From Mangifera indica (taxonomy: Eukaryota; Streptophyta; Magnoliopsida; Sapindales; Anacardiaceae): a DNA stretch of 64,000 nucleotides. Of the stretch, positions 49,672 to 61,892 are shown one piece after another. Position numbers and translations under genes: made by a program. Location: assembly GCF_011075055.1 (NCBI RefSeq), contig NC_058143.1, positions 18,922,930 to 18,986,929 on the forward strand, given 5' to 3'. The notes below the pieces were generated by a model that was not told the DNA's origin, made no database searches, and saw only the letters and a program-made list of their open reading frames with translations. Positions within the stretch are counted from its first letter, which is position 1; every line of letters begins with the position of its first letter.

Positions 49672-50179
49672 TTATATGTCATTTTTAGCAATATAGAACA
49701 TTACAAAAATTGCTTTATCTTAACCATTAAGAACCACGATCATTGCAAGTACAAATTCTGAACCAGTCTTAATTAATGTGACTCGGCTGGCAGTATCAAT
49801 CCTATAATTTCCCTTTTTTGGCCTCAGATGTAGAAGAAATTTGCTACTAGCCCCAGTTCAGTAACCAGGTTAAAAAACGAGAGGCGAAAATTTAACACCT
49901 TTTGGACCAGAGCAACAGGTGGTTGGTTGGGCATTGACAGCGCCCATAAGCCACATGGATCGTTCTGGCAAATGATGTAACACCACAAGACAACTTAAAA
50001 TAACTGGACTACATCATATCACATTCTGCAGGACTCAGGACATGTCATTTATGACACAGGAACCTAACACATCTTGCTTATCGGTTTAAGAATTGATATC
50101 TTCAAGGCCCAGAAGATAGACATTAGAACGATTTACTTGTCCATCAAATCCATTCAAGTCGAATGAGTCCAATTTATAC
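49672..50179. other. intergenic between two MITEs
   Basis: Ordinary non-coding DNA; nothing gene-like seen. Confidence 0.4.
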
Positions 50180-50728
50180 GGCGAAAAGACTATTTCCCAC
50201 AAAATGGTTGGTTATTTTCTTAAATTTTTTTCTATAATTTTAAAATTATTTATTTATTTATATATAAATAATTAGAAATAATAATTATAAAAATAAAATC
50301 ATTATTTTATTTATAATATTAAAAATAAATTTAATTTAATTTTTATTTTTTTAATCCTAAAAATTATTATTTTTTTAAATGTTTAAAAACAACATTTTTC
50401 TTATTAAAATTTTTAATTATTCAAATTCAATTTTCTAACCATATCTCCTCTTCTCCAACAACCTCCAAACAAGTCTCTTTCTTTCTGACACAACCTTCTT
50501 TCAACGATTCTCTTCAATATCACTGTTGATAAAGACAAAATAAAAACTATTTTCCAAATTTAAATTAAATAAGAATTATTAATTTTAAGATTTACAAGAA
50601 AAAATATTATAATTAATAAATTTAATTTATTTTAATCACTCATAAAACAAGTAATTATAAATTTTAAAATTAATAAAAAAAAAAACTTTAAAAATCAGCA
50701 TCCTTGCGTGGAAAATAGTACTTTGGCC
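50180..50728. mobile_element. family A MULE-type MITE (copy 5)
   Basis: The left end GGCGAAAAGACTATTTCCCA mirrors the right end (reverse complement GGCCAAAGTACTATTTTCCA). Flanking 9-mers AATTTATAC (50171-50179) and AATTTATAA (50729-50737) match at 8 of 9. The inner arms are very A/T-rich. 549 bp, non-coding, the shortest complete copy in the window. Confidence 0.85.
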
Positions 50729-50737
50729 AATTTATAA

Positions 50738-51167
50738 TATAAAACTTGATAGACAAGAACTCAATCGTACGTGGCAAAAACGACATTGTGGATCGTTTCT
50801 GGAGAGCATGTGGAAAAATACCAGAACAAGGTTTAACTGGAAACTTTGATGAAGATAGAGACTCATTATAATATAATAATCATTTCATTAACAAGAATCA
50901 AACAGCTGATTTTCCCATAATCATATCAAACTTCACCCGAGAAGCATCATGGCAATAAAGAGCCCTAGTCCTACACACCCAGATGTGTCATCCATAAGCT
51001 CCTGATCAGCCTTCTCAGGTGCTGATTATTTAGCTAACTATATGTATTATGCATCAAACGATAATGCAAATCCGGTAACAAATTGAAGCAGGAAAGATTG
51101 CGCCTTTATAATGTAAAGAAGCCCAATGGAGTCTCTTAAAGATGAAAAGCCATTTGCCTTGAGTAAA
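50738..51167. other. 3' region of the ADF gene
   Basis: Probably 3' UTR and downstream flank of the minus-strand ADF gene. No gene of its own. Confidence 0.4.
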
Positions 51168-52979
51168 TCAGTGTGCACGCTCTCTGAGCACCTCAAGATC
51201 CATCTCAGTTGGGTCAGTTGCCTGGATTTCATAGTGGATGCCCTCCAGAGCCCTCCTGAACCTGTCCTTAGATGTTGCATAAAGCATCTTGGATCGAATT
51301 CGAGAAACAGAAGGAGACCTGAAAGGAAACATCAAATTAAAAGAAATTAAGCAAATAATTGCAGAGATGACTAGTAACAGAAGATGCCCCAGAAAAAATC
51401 AACATGACACTTTCTTATAACCCACTCATGAATACAAGAGTTAACTCAAATTTTATCAAGAAGATCCAATGTTTACTACTTCAAAGGCAACTCTTTTCTA
51501 GCCAACAACCGCAACAACTGCAAAATAACAAGTTGACCAATCAGATGTAGAATCAGAGGCCTAGGATTTATTTCCTTCATTAGAGACTTTATTATTCATT
51601 TCTTATCTAGCATTTGGTCTTTGGAGTGGTGAAGAGAAAAGATTTTCTTACCTAGATGATCCTTCTTTCAGATGGGGATATTTGATTTGATTTTCTTTAT
51701 CTTAGAATTAATATCCTAGAAAATACCATTTATAGTCTAGAGTTGGCCGCATAAATAGAGGTCCAATTCATTGTTGATAAAAACAGTTTATTATAAATAA
51801 CTGAGTACTTTCTCACCCTAATTCTCTCAAACATATCCTCTAAGTTATATAATTCTCTCCCTTCTTGTCCCTCTAATCCCTATCAATCAGCCCCCTTATA
51901 ATCTATTTGATTAATGAACATAATCCAACTCCAGGGACCAACAACAAAAAAGGATCGCCAAAAGAGGATGCAAACCAAAATTGGTTGTACCTTGAAGATG
52001 CCTTGGGATCAAATCCCCCTCATAGTGTTAATGTGTGGGGAAGGATTGAGTTAGGTCTGTTGTAAGTAAGAAAAATTGTTTGCTTTGAAAGAGGGAAAAA
52101 ACAATAAGAATACAAACAAGTGACTAAAGCTAGGCAAATATAAGATCAGGCATACAGAAAAAACGAACACACCATGCTATGAAAAAGATCTTGCTCTTTT
52201 GGCAGTTTTCAGAGGTCACAAAATCGAAGTCATAAACTGCATATCGACAATCATTCTCAGGCAACGACGCAGTAAAATCTTCATAGCCCTCAGCTGGGCC
52301 TCCGGTCTTCTCTACGACAACCTCATTTTTCTTCTCATCAATCTTAAAGATCAGATAGCGGTATACCTTCTTCCTCTGCAATTCCATATATGTGATTTTG
52401 CTATGTTCAGCCACCCCCATGCCGGAAGAAGCATTTGTCTACAAACAACGCCCAAATTAGATGTTTGCTACTTAGCCCCACCAAGATGAATAAATATTCA
52501 TATACAAAAAACCATAGGCCTTAGCATCAATATGTATGGTTCTAAACCAGAAAGTAACTAATATCAACTTCAAATTATACTCCAACAACAACATCTTCTC
52601 AAATAATAAACACTTAAATTTGCCGACAAAAATAAACCCAATTACAAACTGCTTGCTCAGAAAACACTACTTCCGCTATTTCAGGAAAAAGACGTAATAA
52701 AATTAATCATGCAAGCACATTTCCCGTCTTACAATGCTTAAAAAACCACTTTTAGGTCAATAAACACTAAGATCTCTCCAAGAACGGCACTTTACAACTA
52801 CCCAGAAAAGAATACACAAAAAAATAGCAAACAAACTAAAACTATAGTTCACTACACATCAGAGAAAACAACCCTATGTAAAAATAGTAAGCAAAATCCA
52901 CATTACAAGAAAATTAGACTATGAAGGAGTAAATTACAGACTGGTAGAGAACGAGAAATCTTACTCCTCTGAAAGACAT
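51168..52979 (-). CDS. actin-depolymerizing factor (ADF6-like)
   Basis: Exons 52979-52965, 52438-52173 and 51318-51168 give 143 residues, the standard plant ADF size. ADF/cofilin binds G- and F-actin and severs and depolymerises filaments. Exon 1 encodes only MSFRG, so the start rests on the clean GGA/GTAAGA donor and the family pattern MSFRG...NASSGMGV, which points to the ADF6 subgroup. The domain shows [11 protein letters not shown] (regulatory N-terminal Ser), [53 protein letters not shown], the actin-binding long helix [20 protein letters not shown] and [19 protein letters not shown]. The split Trp codon (TG/G) joins exons 2 and 3 in phase. All expected elements are present. The 526-bp first intron directly after five codons is typical of plant ADF genes and may aid expression. 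Confidence 0.93.
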
Positions 52980-53856
52980 GGCCTCGGTGAAAAATCAAAC
53001 AAACGGCAAAGAAGGAAACCAAGTTTAGAGAACGAGCAATAGGAAAGAAATCAGAAAGACTTACGGAGAGAAGATAACCAAAATAAGAAAATTATAATTT
53101 ATAAATAAAAATTCGCTGTTAAAAAAATAAAAGATATATGTTCTCTCTCTAGTTTGAAGGAAAAGAAAAGATTCGTTGGTTTGAGGGGAAAGGCAAAGAG
53201 GCAGTGCGGTGACGTGACGTGACGTGAAGCGCTTTGCCCATTTTTCTTTGACAGTGACCGTCATTTAATCTGGTGGTTGAAAGGGATGCTAATCTTACAT
53301 CAGAGTTTAGAGTTTTTTATGCCCATTGTTGGAATTCATGACCGTTGATTCCTCTGGAGTCTGGATCATGATAAGATCAGTCATTGGCCTTCCACGTGTA
53401 CTGTTGGCCGAATTGTTTCACCCGTAATATGGAATGGGCTGTCACCTATGCAATGGGAATGATGAAAGTCGGTTTGTCTTAACACTTCAATTATCTCTAA
53501 TGTTTTGCATATATTAGAGTTAAAAGATTAATCATACGAGAAATAAAATTATTATATAACGTTTATAAGTAATCATAATATATAAATATATATTATTTTA
53601 AGGTGCAAGGACTGCCTTTCATCTAAATTTTAATATAAAAATAAATATATGTTTAAGGGATTTTAAATATTTAAATATTTATTTATAGGTTTATTATTAT
53701 TAAAAAATTATTTAAAATTAAAATAAAATTATTATTTTATTAATAATATTAAAAAATTTAATTTTGTCTTTTTTTTAATTTACATTTTATTTCAATTTTA
53801 ATTTTAAAAAGTAATTTTTTCGTTCTAAATCTTTAAGTTTTCCCTTTCCTCCTGTG
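52980..53856. other. ADF promoter/leader and MITE-like AT-rich flank
   Basis: 52980 to about 53280 is leader and promoter of the minus-strand ADF gene. 53590-53856 is AT-rich and resembles an inner arm of the family A elements (AAATTATTATTTTATTAATA word), possibly a truncated copy later hit by the hAT-like MITE at 53857. Confidence 0.35.
53210..53227. promoter_or_regulatory. triple overlapping TGACG(TGA) sites
   Basis: TGACGTGACGTGACGTGA: three TGACG words phased every 5 bp, about 230 bp upstream of the ADF ATG. TGACG is the core of as-1-type elements bound by TGA-class bZIP factors, and each ACGT core could also accept other bZIPs. The overlap means only one or two dimers could bind at once. 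Confidence 0.5.
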
Positions 53857-54202
53857 TAGGGTTAGATTCGAACCGAGTCAGTTCGAACCCGAATTTAGTT
53901 CGGCTCGATTCGAGCCCGAAACGAGTCGGGCTCTGTTCGGCTCAATCGAGCTCGAATCGAGCCCGAACTGGCTCGAATTGATTCGGTATATTTTTTTAAA
54001 AAATTTTTTATACAAAACGACGTCGTTTTGATCTCTATATATACACAAAATGGTGCCATTTTGATATGAAAAACGAGCCGAACCGAGCTGTTACGAGCCG
54101 AACTTGAGTTGAGCCGAATGCGGCTTGAATCGAGCTCGAGCCGAACTTAAGCCAGCCATTAAAAAACCGGGCCGAGCTCAGCTCGGCTCGAATCTAGCCC
54201 TA
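53857..54202. mobile_element. hAT-like MITE, GAGCTCGA-rich
   Basis: A 346-bp inverted element. Ends TAGGGTTAGATTCGAACCGA and, reverse-complemented, TAGGGCTAGATTCGAGCCGA. Flanking 8-mers CTCCTGTG (53849-53856) and CTCCCGTG (54203-54210) match at 7 of 8, as expected for hAT-type insertion. The interior is packed with direct and inverted variants of CGAGCTCGAATCGAGCC and has a central AAACGACGTCGTTT palindrome. Confidence 0.85.
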
Positions 54203-54210
54203 CTCCCGTG

Positions 54211-55289
54211 ACGGCAACAATAACGGCCAACAGTTTCTCCATTTTCCTCCCTTCTTTGACTCTGAAGAGTAACATCATTTTATTGATAAAGATTTGGATA
54301 TAAGAAATACAATTATTTATGTTTTTATAAAGTATCAAAGTCGATTTTTTTTTCTTGTGTCTCTTTGTTTTCAAGACCGAATTGATTTCTTTGAATGCAT
54401 GTTGAGTGTTCATTTAATAGTTAATTAACATTCTGGCAAGAGAGTTTGATTTTAGTTGAGAAAATATTGTTTATGTTGTTAAGGGGTGGAAAAGTAATTT
54501 TGGGTTAAACCTGAGATGAGAGAATGTAGTAATTTACTCTTCAAGACAATTTCTCAAAATGTATACTAATTTGTATTAATAATGACGTTAAATTAAATAT
54601 AAAATTATATTCAAATTTAATCAAAATAACATACAAGGTAATTTTGATTTAGTGTTAACATTCGTAAAAACTATATATTATTATGTGATGAAATATTATG
54701 CATGAAAAAAAAAACTTCTTAATTTACATGAATAAATTAGAAAAAAAAATTTATAGGTGTGGTTTTATTAAACGTGAGACTTAATAATACATAAATTAAA
54801 ACTTCAACGAAAATATATGAAATGCAAATCATATTGAAAGCAAGCTGTCAGTAATCTTGACAAACCAAGTTTAACATTCTGGTAGGTTTTTCCAAATTAA
54901 GTCTTACCTAAAATTGATTAATATTTATTTTATACTCAACCAACATTTATCTTGTGCATGATTTTGTAGACAAATAATGATGTGTCATTATATGATTGGA
55001 TAATTTATGCATAAAATTTGTATATATAGTATTATTGTATATTATATTTGCTATTTATTGTGTCTTATTAGTAATATGCATCGTGCCAGATTCTATGCTT
55101 AAATGGAGGTCCTGATATTAGACCAATACAACTACTGCAAATAATTGCCAGCACAGGACCTTGTTAATCTGTTTCTTGACATGGCCAAAAATTCCATTCT
55201 GTTATGTTTTCTCATATTGACCTCCTTTCCAGCCTTCAAAACCCAACAGAAAAAACTGTTTTTTCTCAACAAAACTACACATATAAACC
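54211..55289. other. intergenic, upstream of the MGCGKS gene
   Basis: AT-rich non-coding DNA. TATA-like words occur around 55020 (TATATATAG) and 55281 (CATATAAAC). No other gene seen. Confidence 0.4.
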
Positions 55290-55358
55290 ATGGCTGCAAC
55301 ACACAAAATCCCAACAACACAAATACATACCAGCCAGAATTCACCTTCACAGTCTTGA
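55290..55358 (+). promoter_or_regulatory. upstream ORF before the MGCGKS gene
   Basis: A 22-codon frame from ACCATGG (near-ideal initiation context) to TGA at 55356-55358, ten bases before the main ATG. If transcription starts upstream of 55290 it would compete with the main start. If the TATA-like word at 55283 is used, it would be outside the mRNA. Confidence 0.35.
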
Positions 55359-55368
55359 CAGACAGAAA

Positions 55369-56107
55369 ATGGGTTGTGGAAAATCAAAACATGATGTAGC
55401 AACTGGGAACACAGTCGCCAGGAAGAAATCGAATGTTGGTGATCAAGCCAAGGACATTGGAACCGTCCTGGAAAATGGAGCCAAAAATAAGGATATTACA
55501 AACTCTTCATTGGTGCAACAGCAAGAGACGAATCAGAATGTCAATGGAGACAATCCTCAGACTGAGGTAAGGGATATAGCTGAAAACAAGGCATCAGGCG
55601 AAGAAAAGCACGCACCAGAAGAAAGACTGATATCTAAAGAATCACCGAATCATTTCTTTTCTTCAAGAAAAGAAGAGGAAGTTGTTGAAGGAATTGTTTC
55701 TGATCAAAAGTCTGATTATGACTCTCCTCGCCTTGAAACTGCAGTCAAGGAGAATTTGTTCAATGACAATGAGAATGTTAACAATGAAGTAGAAACCACA
55801 GAAGAAACCAAAAATGGTATGTTTCCCATATAGAAACAGTTGAACCTTACTGAATATTTATATGCACAAGTGGGTTTAGCTTATAAAATGTTTAATCATG
55901 TGCAAATATTTGTGTAGTAGTAGAAGAAGCAGTTGTCAAAGTAGAAAGCACATCCAAGGAAGCAGGAGTTTCAGCTCCTACTGAAAAGGTGTTTTTGAGT
56001 TTTCTAGCTTAGCTAGTTAAAACTTAGAAGTGCACTTGTTTATTATTTGTTTGTGTGTGCAGGAAGAATCGGCGGCCTTAACAACCAATGATCTGAAAAC
56101 TGTCTGA
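55369..56107 (+). CDS. putatively N-myristoylated acidic protein, function unknown
   Basis: Exons 55369-55816, 55918-55988 and 56063-56107 give 187 residues. The start MGCGKSKHD is a textbook N-myristoylation site (Gly2, Ser6) with Cys3 available for palmitoylation, so membrane anchoring is expected. I chose this ATG for that reason, although the frame is open upstream to another ATG at 55204. The rest is hydrophilic, rich in Glu/Asn/Lys/Ser and probably disordered (EVRDIAENKASGEEKHAPEE, RKEEEVVEGIVSD), with no membrane span or enzyme motif. It ends EESAALTTNDLKTV. Exon 2 has a TAGTAG tandem acceptor, so one Val may be included or skipped. Donor 2 (AAG/GTGTTT) is weak. I do not recognise the family. 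Confidence 0.75.
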
Positions 56108-57008
56108 TCTTTAAGGAACAATCTGGGAATTCGCCATTCATCTTTGTTTGTGAAGTTTTACAAGTTGCTGGTTTATGTATTGATGTTGTTGTATGGTGCT
56201 TTAAACCCTTTTTACCGTTTTCTGAGATTACATTATGGAATCTAAAAAATTTACAATGTTCCCACTTGACTTCTTTGATCTTCGGCATATGGAATCTGAG
56301 AAATTCTAAGTCAGTCTTATGAAGGAAACTCATTCTTGTTTATGCTTCTAGAGTTGCGTAAGCCCTTTCTACCTCGATCAATAACCAATAAAAAAAAGCT
56401 CTCTCATAATTTAACTAAGCATCATCTTGCCGCCGGGACTTGAATTTTAAGCATACGTAACAAAATTGTACAAGTTACAGAGAACCAAAAATATGAAGTT
56501 TCTGTATCTTATCAAACTCCATTGGCTAAAACGTTTTGATTACATGTGTTGGTGATGAGATATACACCAAAGAGTTCATTTTTAAAATGACGATAGATAT
56601 ATCCTATGCAAGTATTCTTCTCTACCTGTGGACTGCAATGTCTGTCTATAAGTCACTAATGGCCTTCACGGATGCTGTATCTACCAGTATGACCAAAGAG
56701 AAAGTTTCAAATTTTAATGATTCTAAACTAAAACTAAAATCAAAGTCCGCTATGGAATTGAACAAATTCAATATGAAAATGTTGAACAAGGTCTGCTAAG
56801 AAGAATGAGATGACTAGAAACGTGCTGGTGAATCATATTAACAGGGATGACACAGAACACAATTCAATAGCTATATACAGAGACTACTTCCCAACTCAAC
56901 CCAGCTGCACTAGTTGAATCAACAAACACTTTTTCAAAGGGCTGAAGGAAAGACATCTTGCTTGACTGAACTTTCATGGCTGCTTTCTCAGCTGTTACAC
57001 TACTGAAA
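56108..57008. other. convergent 3' flanks, no gene
   Basis: Between the plus-strand MGCGKS gene and the minus-strand lipase gene. It holds both 3' UTRs. An 87-codon plus frame at 56536 has no resemblance to a known protein. Confidence 0.45.
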
Positions 57009-60000
57009 TCACATGTTGCCCACAGTAGGTATCGCAGGATTCCTAGACAAGATAAAATTCCCTTCGAAATCAGTTTTCCTGTATTCTACTACTTGTGGAT
57101 CCATCACAATTCCACATGATCTCCACGTGTCACACCCCATGTGAACACCAAAATAAGCCAAATGATCGGATATGCTATTCCCAGTCACTGACCTGAATTC
57201 AGAAATAAAATGTCATAAACCATGAAATTCTAATTGGTTTCAAAGATCAAAAACAGTAAATAGATTTACCTGCTGCAGGTTGGGTCTTCACCTGAACCAT
57301 CACAAATCTTCTCAACTTCATAAACCAAGCTTCCCATTCCAATGTTATATAGCCATACCTGTAAACAAGAATAATGTTTATGATGCTTGAAATATATAAA
57401 AAAATAAGATATTCTGCAACATATAACGTGCTAATTGATGATGATCAAACCCAAAAATGAAACCAACAAACAGACATCTTATCCAAGTGCTATAGAATAT
57501 TTTAATGAGTACAAAAAAGTACCTCTCTAGGGAAATGGTGATATGTCTTCTGCGGGAAATAATAATAGTACGGAGGCAGATGAGGGACCATATCATGTTC
57601 ATTTGTGATGCGAATTGTGTTTGGGACAAGTTGGCTATAGCAGGATGCAAAAGCTGCATTGCCAATACGAGGTTGTCCAAATGTCATAACCTGAACATCC
57701 TGAACTTCATGATTTACCTGCAAGTAAACAAATATTCCTTCGGTAACTTGGAAAATTAAACAGGCAAGCAGGCAAGCGTCCAAGCATAATTACAAATGCC
57801 ACTTAATTCAACCTTGTTAAGCAATTATGAGTCCTCCATAAAAACAATTATGGTTGTCGAAATAAAACCTAGCAAATTCACTATATGGCACACACAGAGA
57901 AAGTTGTATCAAAATAGGCTTATGAATAATTACTGCAAGATCAAGTCCACAAAATGCAGCCATAGCCCCTCCCATAGAATGCCCTGTCACTATGACTTCA
58001 AGGTCTCCATACATCTCATTTGCTCTTTTAATGGCACTCAGAACCCCCGGTCGAATGGTTGTGTTGTGGTAAGCACTATAAAATCCATGGTGCACCTGAG
58101 AAAATGAGAGCAATTAGCAAATATTCGTATTATTATCTCAATTCAAGCAGCAATAATTGATCACATGAATTATTTAGTAAGAACTGAATAAAGATATACA
58201 GAAATTAAAAGAAACAATTTTCTGATTACACACCATTGCATCAGGCATGCCAGGGTAATTCAAATCAAGCTGTTTCCAAAATAGGTCTTCAACCCAATTT
58301 TGTATGCTGCCAATATGAAGGCACTCAATCCATTAAACAAGAAACAACTTAAGAATTAAAATTCACATTTCACCAAACATATTTTCTTTCAATTGTACAA
58401 TCATTCATATTTCTAGCAATGTGAACAATGCAGCCGTATTACAGAGCCCACCAGCATTCGTTCATTGAACTTGTGCGCTATCCATCATTTGTATGCTGTT
58501 CAAGATAAACAACAGTCAACAGAAAATCTATACCTGTGTTCTTGAGTTCCTCTAAAAGCAATGACAATAGCATCAAGATCCTTTGCCACCCCAACAAAAC
58601 CCTATAAATCAATGATTATGAATGTCAAAAATACAAACTACACATAGAAACTGAGAGAAGACTACCCTAAGAGATCCACGCCATAATTTAAAGTTATATA
58701 CACAGAAAAAGTCACCTGCAAGCAGTGCTGGACATCAACAATGAGTTCTATTATTTCAAATCCCTGTATGCAATCAAAAGAGGATTGGGTTACATCACTG
58801 CAAGTGCAGACCAAACGATAGTAAGTGAAAAATATTGAACCATTCCAAGTACCTTGGTCAGGCCATCACATCTTGGGCACGTCCAAGTAAACAGTTGTGT
58901 CAAATCTGACATGTAAACCTGAAAACCAAATATTGTTTTGGTCACCAATGTTATAAGATATTTGAACATATCTCTCTTTGTGTACTGACAAAATCTTAGC
59001 ATCACACTTTATGACACAAATCAAGCAAACAATGTTAAGTATATTTATACCACCGGATCGGACCGGTCAGTCCAACCGGTTCAACTGTCACCTGATAGGA
59101 AAAATGGTTACGATTCGTTCAAAAACCTTTTTTGGAGTTAGACTAGACTAAACCAAATGGTTTCAAATAAAAACTTAAGTTTGACCTAGTCAGCAAAAAA
59201 GAATTATTATTGGGATTTGAACTCAAGATCTCATCTAACAATTTTGAGCATATATATCATTAAACTAAGTTCATTATTATGTTAAAATAATTCAGAATTT
59301 CAGATTATATATTTAATAATATAAAATTGTTTTGAATATTATTTTTTAAACAGTTGACCAGTTCAACTGCCAGTTGGATCGGACCACCCCCTTCATTAGG
59401 TCGATGTCCAATGGAACTAGATTCTTTCTAAACTAAGCAAAGAAAACAGGAAGAAAGTAAGAAAAACACAACATAATGTATTAGATGGAAAAATATAGGA
59501 GAAGAGACACCATAACACGAAACCTTAAGTATAAATCCCACTAAATGGATTGTAGGGACAAAGAGAACTTACTGCAGAAGCATATTCCACTAAAATTGTG
59601 GCAAGAGTATGATTGTAAATAGGTAGATTATTCTTGTGCTTAACCTTAAGTTCTGCAACAAATTCCACCAGATAAAATCAGAATCTTCAACTACACAGCA
59701 CGCTGCCCCCTTTCCCCTCGAAAAACTCAGCAAGGATAGAAAAACTTTGGCAAAGACAACATTCCTATAATATAAATTCCTACTTTGTTCTCTCACGCAC
59801 TTGAAATGATATTCAGTACCCTAACCATTGAAAGCCATAAAATACCCACCAGTTGCACATACACTACTTAAAACCTTGCATATATTATCTATACTGTTGG
59901 TAAAACATCTATTAATCATGAATAGAACTAGGAAATAATCATCTTTTAGAAGGCCATAATTTCCATTACCCATCAAACACATATAATTACAGTTATTAAC

Positions 60001-60151
60001 TGTATTTTAGCTTAGAAACTCAATAATACTTGAAAAAAATAAAATCTAAAAACCATTAATTAAACACACAAGTTCAACAATTACCTCTACCACAGGAGAT
60101 GCTAAATAGACACGAAAACACCAGCAATATCAACCATGTCTTCTGTCCCAT
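57009..60151 (-). CDS. secreted class-3 (alpha/beta hydrolase) lipase
   Basis: Ten exons: 60151-60085, 59652-59573, 58918-58853, 58763-58716, 58601-58534, 58306-58234, 58095-57934, 57717-57523, 57358-57270 and 57192-57009, giving 343 residues with all phases consistent. It is a predicted acyl-lipid hydrolase of the fungal-lipase-like family. Signal peptide MGQKTWLILLVFSCLFSISC (cleavage near 19-20), so secretory pathway. The oxyanion region AIVIAFRGTQE is present. The nucleophile elbow GHSMGG places Ser174; NEHDMVPHLPP gives Asp230; SDHLAYFG gives His293, so the catalytic triad is complete. Several Cys residues (TWTCPRCDG, ICDGSGEDPTC, GCDTWRSCG) suggest disulphides, fitting export. Substrate unknown. 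Intron 2 (654 bp) carries a palindromic MITE. Confidence 0.93.
59045..59400. mobile_element. palindromic MITE in lipase intron 2
   Basis: The left end (GGATCGGACCGGTCAGTCCA, then ACCGGTTCAAC) and the right end (GTTGACCAGTTCAACTGCCA, then GTTGGATCGGACCACC) form imperfect inverted repeats around an AT-rich centre without a coding frame. It lies wholly within the intron and leaves both splice sites intact. Ends are not exact and no target duplication was read. Confidence 0.5.
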
Positions 60152-61892
60152 TCTCTGCAATTATAACCAAATAATCGATTGATAAAATATAAAAACGATA
60201 TATCAAAATCAAAATAAAACAAATATTGACAATAACGACAATTCAGACCTGGTTGACCTCACTTGCCGTCAAATTGGAAACTCAAAATCCAATCGGATTG
60301 CTCAGTTTCTCCGTTTCTGGTCACCGTAAAGCCCGAAGTGATCGCAACCGTTAAATTTGATATCTCAAGATTAGGTATGGAATTTAATCGGAATGAAAAA
60401 TGAAGATGAGAGGAATAAAAAATTATTTAAGAAAGAAGAAATCACTGGTAGAAGAAAATAGACGATAACGTACTTTTCCGTCCTTTAATTTAATTTAATT
60501 TATTTTATTTTTATGTTTGTTTGTTTGTCATAATGACCGATTTATACCTGCATTTGATGAGAGTTATTCGAGTTTATTGAGTTATGCATCTGGGTATTAA
60601 AGTAATTATACTGAAGGGGAAACCTGTGCTGGCCCGTGCGGCTTGCGGTGGTTTCTCTGAATTCGGGTAGGATGGTTTAGGAGCGTTAATTTTTATGGTA
60701 TATTCGTGTCATCTTCTAATTCTGCTTCTTTTACTTCAATTTTGACTTGCAGGCTGTTGCCTCGTTTCGCATGCATGTGCTCTGCACGGGACTTTTGCCT
60801 TCAAATAACGAAACCTACCAACAGAGCCCAATTCACTGGGCTCGAAGGTTTGGATTTTGTGCCTTTGGGCAGAGGTCCACTGAGACAAACAAAACTCTCC
60901 TTATCATTTAGATTCGGACAAAAGACTATCCCGTATCCAAATTTTAATTCGACCTTAAAAATATGTTTATAATAAATTAAAAATTTATCTATTTTTAATT
61001 TTTTATTATATTTTTTTGTTAAATACAACATTAAAATCAGTACTTGATAATAACAAATATATATATAATTTTTCTTTTTTTTCTCAAATTTTAAAAATTA
61101 ACTTTAACCCCCATACATGAACTTTGAAAAATAATTCTCCTCCCAAATCCCTAATTTTTTCTTCACTCTAAACCTCCTCCCTTCAGCCACCAACAACTGA
61201 CATGATTAGAGGTTAAACAATGAGTATTGTTCAAATTTGAATGACAGAGCATAGTCCAAATTTGAACGATAGTCATCATATTTAAACATCAATCGTCATT
61301 TAAGGGATGACCTCTGGAAAAAGACTCCTCTGTTGTTAGTTAGTCGTCACTAGATAAAGTGACTAGATTTTATAAGAGAAAATTGAATTTTTTAAAATAT
61401 AATTAAAAAAAATGTTAGTTTTCTAAATTAAAGGAGAAAATAAAATAAAATTTGAATTATTTTAATTTTACTATTAAAATAACGAATTTGCCTCTTAATC
61501 ATAACAGAAAATATGTAGATGTATCTTAAAAATGAAATAATCGATTTATTATGAATTTATTAATAAAATAAAAGTTTACATTTGCTTAAAACGTTGGGTT
61601 AAAAGATGGATAATTTGTAATTATTGTGAATTAATTACTTTGTTAAGAGTCATCAACATATTTATTTTATTAAATGATTTTTTTAACAATTAATTTTTTT
61701 ATTTTCTTTATAATTTTTTTGATTTTTTTAACAAATTTTTTAATAATCTTGTTGTTAGTTTGAATTATCTTTTTCAGATTCATATCGTACTTAAATAAAC
61801 CTTTGTAGAATTTTAATGTGACGTTGAAATAATTTATGTTGTAATTACAACAAATAAACAAACAAGGAATTAAAAACCTACCCAATTAACCC
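60152..61892. other. divergent upstream region of lipase and ISWI genes
   Basis: 60152-60480 is likely the lipase leader and promoter. The rest is AT-rich. 60985-61560 may be a degraded family A MITE: poly-T/A arms, an AACTTTGAAAAATAATTCTCC word, and mirrored AAATTTGAATTATTTTAATT. No gene. Confidence 0.4.

Noticed and set aside
55204..55368. In-frame N-terminal extension of the MGCGKS protein
   Set aside because: The extension is low in coding character, and the MGCGKS start is a strong acylation signal immediately after a plausible leader. Kept only as an alternative.
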